This document shows positions 5,894 through 6,855 of a DNA stretch of 6,855 bases, in pieces. Position 1 is the first letter of the stretch. Every line of letters starts with the position of its first letter. Origin of the DNA: an uncultured Slackia sp. (GTDB lineage: Bacteria; Actinomycetota; Coriobacteriia; Coriobacteriales; Eggerthellaceae); assembly GCA_934646845.1 (NCBI GenBank), contig CAKUEV010000096.1:1-6855 (forward strand). Direction: 5' to 3'. Made by a program: the position numbers and the translations under genes. The notes below the pieces were generated by a model. It saw only the letters and a list, made by a program, of their open reading frames with translations, was not told the DNA's origin and did not search any database.

Positions 5894-5923
5894 AAAAATC
5901 CGCCCCGCGCACAGGCGGGGCGG
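5894..5923 (-). terminator. Rho-independent terminator or attenuator between the LCP gene and lgt
   Basis: A perfect 9-base-pair GC stem, CCGCCCCGC at 5900-5908 with GCGGGGCGG at 5915-5923 and a 6-base loop, is followed on the minus strand by ATTTTTA. It starts 20 bases after the LCP stop codon (TAG, 5944-5946). It is a textbook terminator for that gene. Because lgt's ATG is only 19 bases past the stem, any transcript started upstream must read through it to express lgt. Confidence 0.88.
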
Positions 5924-5943
5924 AGCTGCGTTTCGTCTACCGG

Positions 5944-6855
5944 CTATGCCGCAGTGCTTGCGGACGCGTCCGAAGCATCGTTCGCATCGGCATCGTCCGA
6001 AGAGCTCGTGCTCGAGTTGCCGCTTGCAGCATTTGCCGCGCCCGACTCCGAAAGCGAGACGATATTGCCGTCTTCATCGACCGTTTCGTTGCGCGCGGCG
6101 AGCACCGTGCGCCAGTCTTTGCCGATGACCACATACACGTTCGTGTCGAACGAATAATGCACGGTATCTTGCAGCGTGCGGCCAATGCCAAGAGTGGCCA
6201 CCACGGCATTGGCGGCATTTTCCTTATCGGCATCGCCGTATACGACGAGCGTTTCGTCATACACCTGCATCGAAGTGTTGCCCGTGTCGGTCACGTTGAA
6301 CCCAACCTGGCGCAGCATATCGGCCGCTTCGGCCGCGGCGCCTACAACGTCGCCGCCATTGAACACCGACACCGTATAGGAGCTCGCATCGATAGACCCG
6401 AGCACGTCGGCAGCGTCGGCCTGCGGCGTCTCGCCGGCTCGAATGCGCTCCATCATTTCCGCAATCGCATCGTCAACGGGAACCTGATACGTTTTGCCGC
6501 TCGACTGCGCCGAATACGTGGGCAGCGACGCGACCTGCATGTTTTCGGCAGGAATAGAACGAATGCTCTCGAGGAACGCGCCTATCGCCTTTACGTCCAT
6601 GTCGGTTTGCACAAGGTTCGCGAAACCGTCCATGCGCATAAAGAAGCCAAGGCCGCCCTCGATCGACGTGGCCTTTTGCATAAGGGCCGTCGCCACGAGC
6701 GCTTGTACCTTGCCGCGCGTCTCTTCGGCGTTCACGGCATAGTCGTCTGCTCGACAGGCAAAAATCGTCTGCTCGCCTTTGAGAGTCTGCTCGCCCGCCG
6801 AAAGTTTCATATCGCCCGCCTGGGCATCGACGATATCTTCGGGAAGATTGACATC
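5944..6855 (-). CDS. LytR-CpsA-Psr family protein with LytR_C domain, 5' part missing
   Basis: The last 303 codons of a gene that continues past the right edge; the frame is open to 6855, so the ATG at 6810 is internal. LCP proteins are membrane-anchored enzymes that attach polymers such as teichoic acids or capsule glycans to peptidoglycan. Fragment residues 1 to about 60 resemble the C-terminal part of the LCP catalytic domain: DVNLPEDIVD, then LSAGEQTLKGEQTIFACR, and ETRGKVQALV. Residues 158-248 match a LytR C-terminal domain (VSVFNGGDVVGAAAEAADML, later LVVYGDADKENAANAV and VYVVIGKDW). Residues from about 269 to 303 are a Ser/Ala/Asp-rich, probably flexible, acidic tail. The usual Arg-x-Arg loop reads CRADD here: the first Arg (R35) and a later Arg (R47) are present, but the second Arg is replaced by Asp, so activity may differ. 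The missing N-terminus should hold the membrane anchor and the rest of the active site. lgt lies downstream, fitting an envelope theme. Confidence 0.85.
   Translation of the reverse strand, partial: DVNLPEDIVDAQAGDMKLSAGEQTLKGEQTIFACRADDYAVNAEETRGKVQALVATALMQKATSIEGGLGFFMRMDGFANLVQTDMDVKAIGAFLESIRSIPAENMQVASLPTYSAQSSGKTYQVPVDDAIAEMMERIRAGETPQADAADVLGSIDASSYTVSVFNGGDVVGAAAEAADMLRQVGFNVTDTGNTSMQVYDETLVVYGDADKENAANAVVATLGIGRTLQDTVHYSFDTNVYVVIGKDWRTVLAARNETVDEDGNIVSLSESGAANAASGNSSTSSSDDADANDASDASASTAA

Overview
This is a GC-rich bacterial chromosomal segment. Every gene I can support lies on the minus strand, so transcription runs from the right edge to the left. A LytR-CpsA-Psr (LCP) envelope protein with a LytR_C domain points to a Gram-positive bacterium. 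A class I desulfoferrodoxin (superoxide reductase) points to an anaerobe or microaerophile. The combination, with the high GC, would suit an anaerobic actinobacterium such as a member of the Coriobacteriia. That placement is an inference from gene content and protein style, not a demonstrated match. There is no sign of phage, insertion sequences, CRISPR, rRNA or tRNA.

Layout in the direction of transcription. (1) 6855-5944: the 3' part of an LCP-family gene, its 5' end cut by the window, closed by a strong hairpin plus T-run terminator. (2) 5880-5038: lgt, prolipoprotein diacylglyceryl transferase, whose ribosome binding site directly abuts that terminator. (3) 4869-4489: dfx, desulfoferrodoxin, with its own candidate promoter. 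(4) 4373-4143: a 76-residue NifU C-terminal-domain Fe-S scaffold protein, followed by a 160-base structured spacer and a terminator. (5) 3851-192: a three-gene operon with only 3 bases between neighbours. It encodes a 101-residue eight-cysteine protein with a CW-type motif, an HI0933/BaiN-like (COG2081) flavoprotein with an unusual Gly/Arg-rich tail, and a COG2509-type FAD-dependent dehydrogenase. A perfect terminator closes it. (6) 1-149: non-coding spacer with GCGAGC-type repeats and a long-range inverted repeat.

The right third concerns the cell envelope: LCP-type polymer attachment and lipoprotein maturation. The middle concerns oxygen defence and Fe-S cluster supply. The left half is a redox operon pairing two FAD proteins with a putative metal-binding cysteine protein. 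The individual families are mostly known. The most interesting points are the small Cys protein linked to two orphan flavoproteins, the basic low-complexity tail on the COG2081 protein, and the terminator placed so close to the lgt start that it may act as an attenuator. I found no clear evidence of a wholly new system.
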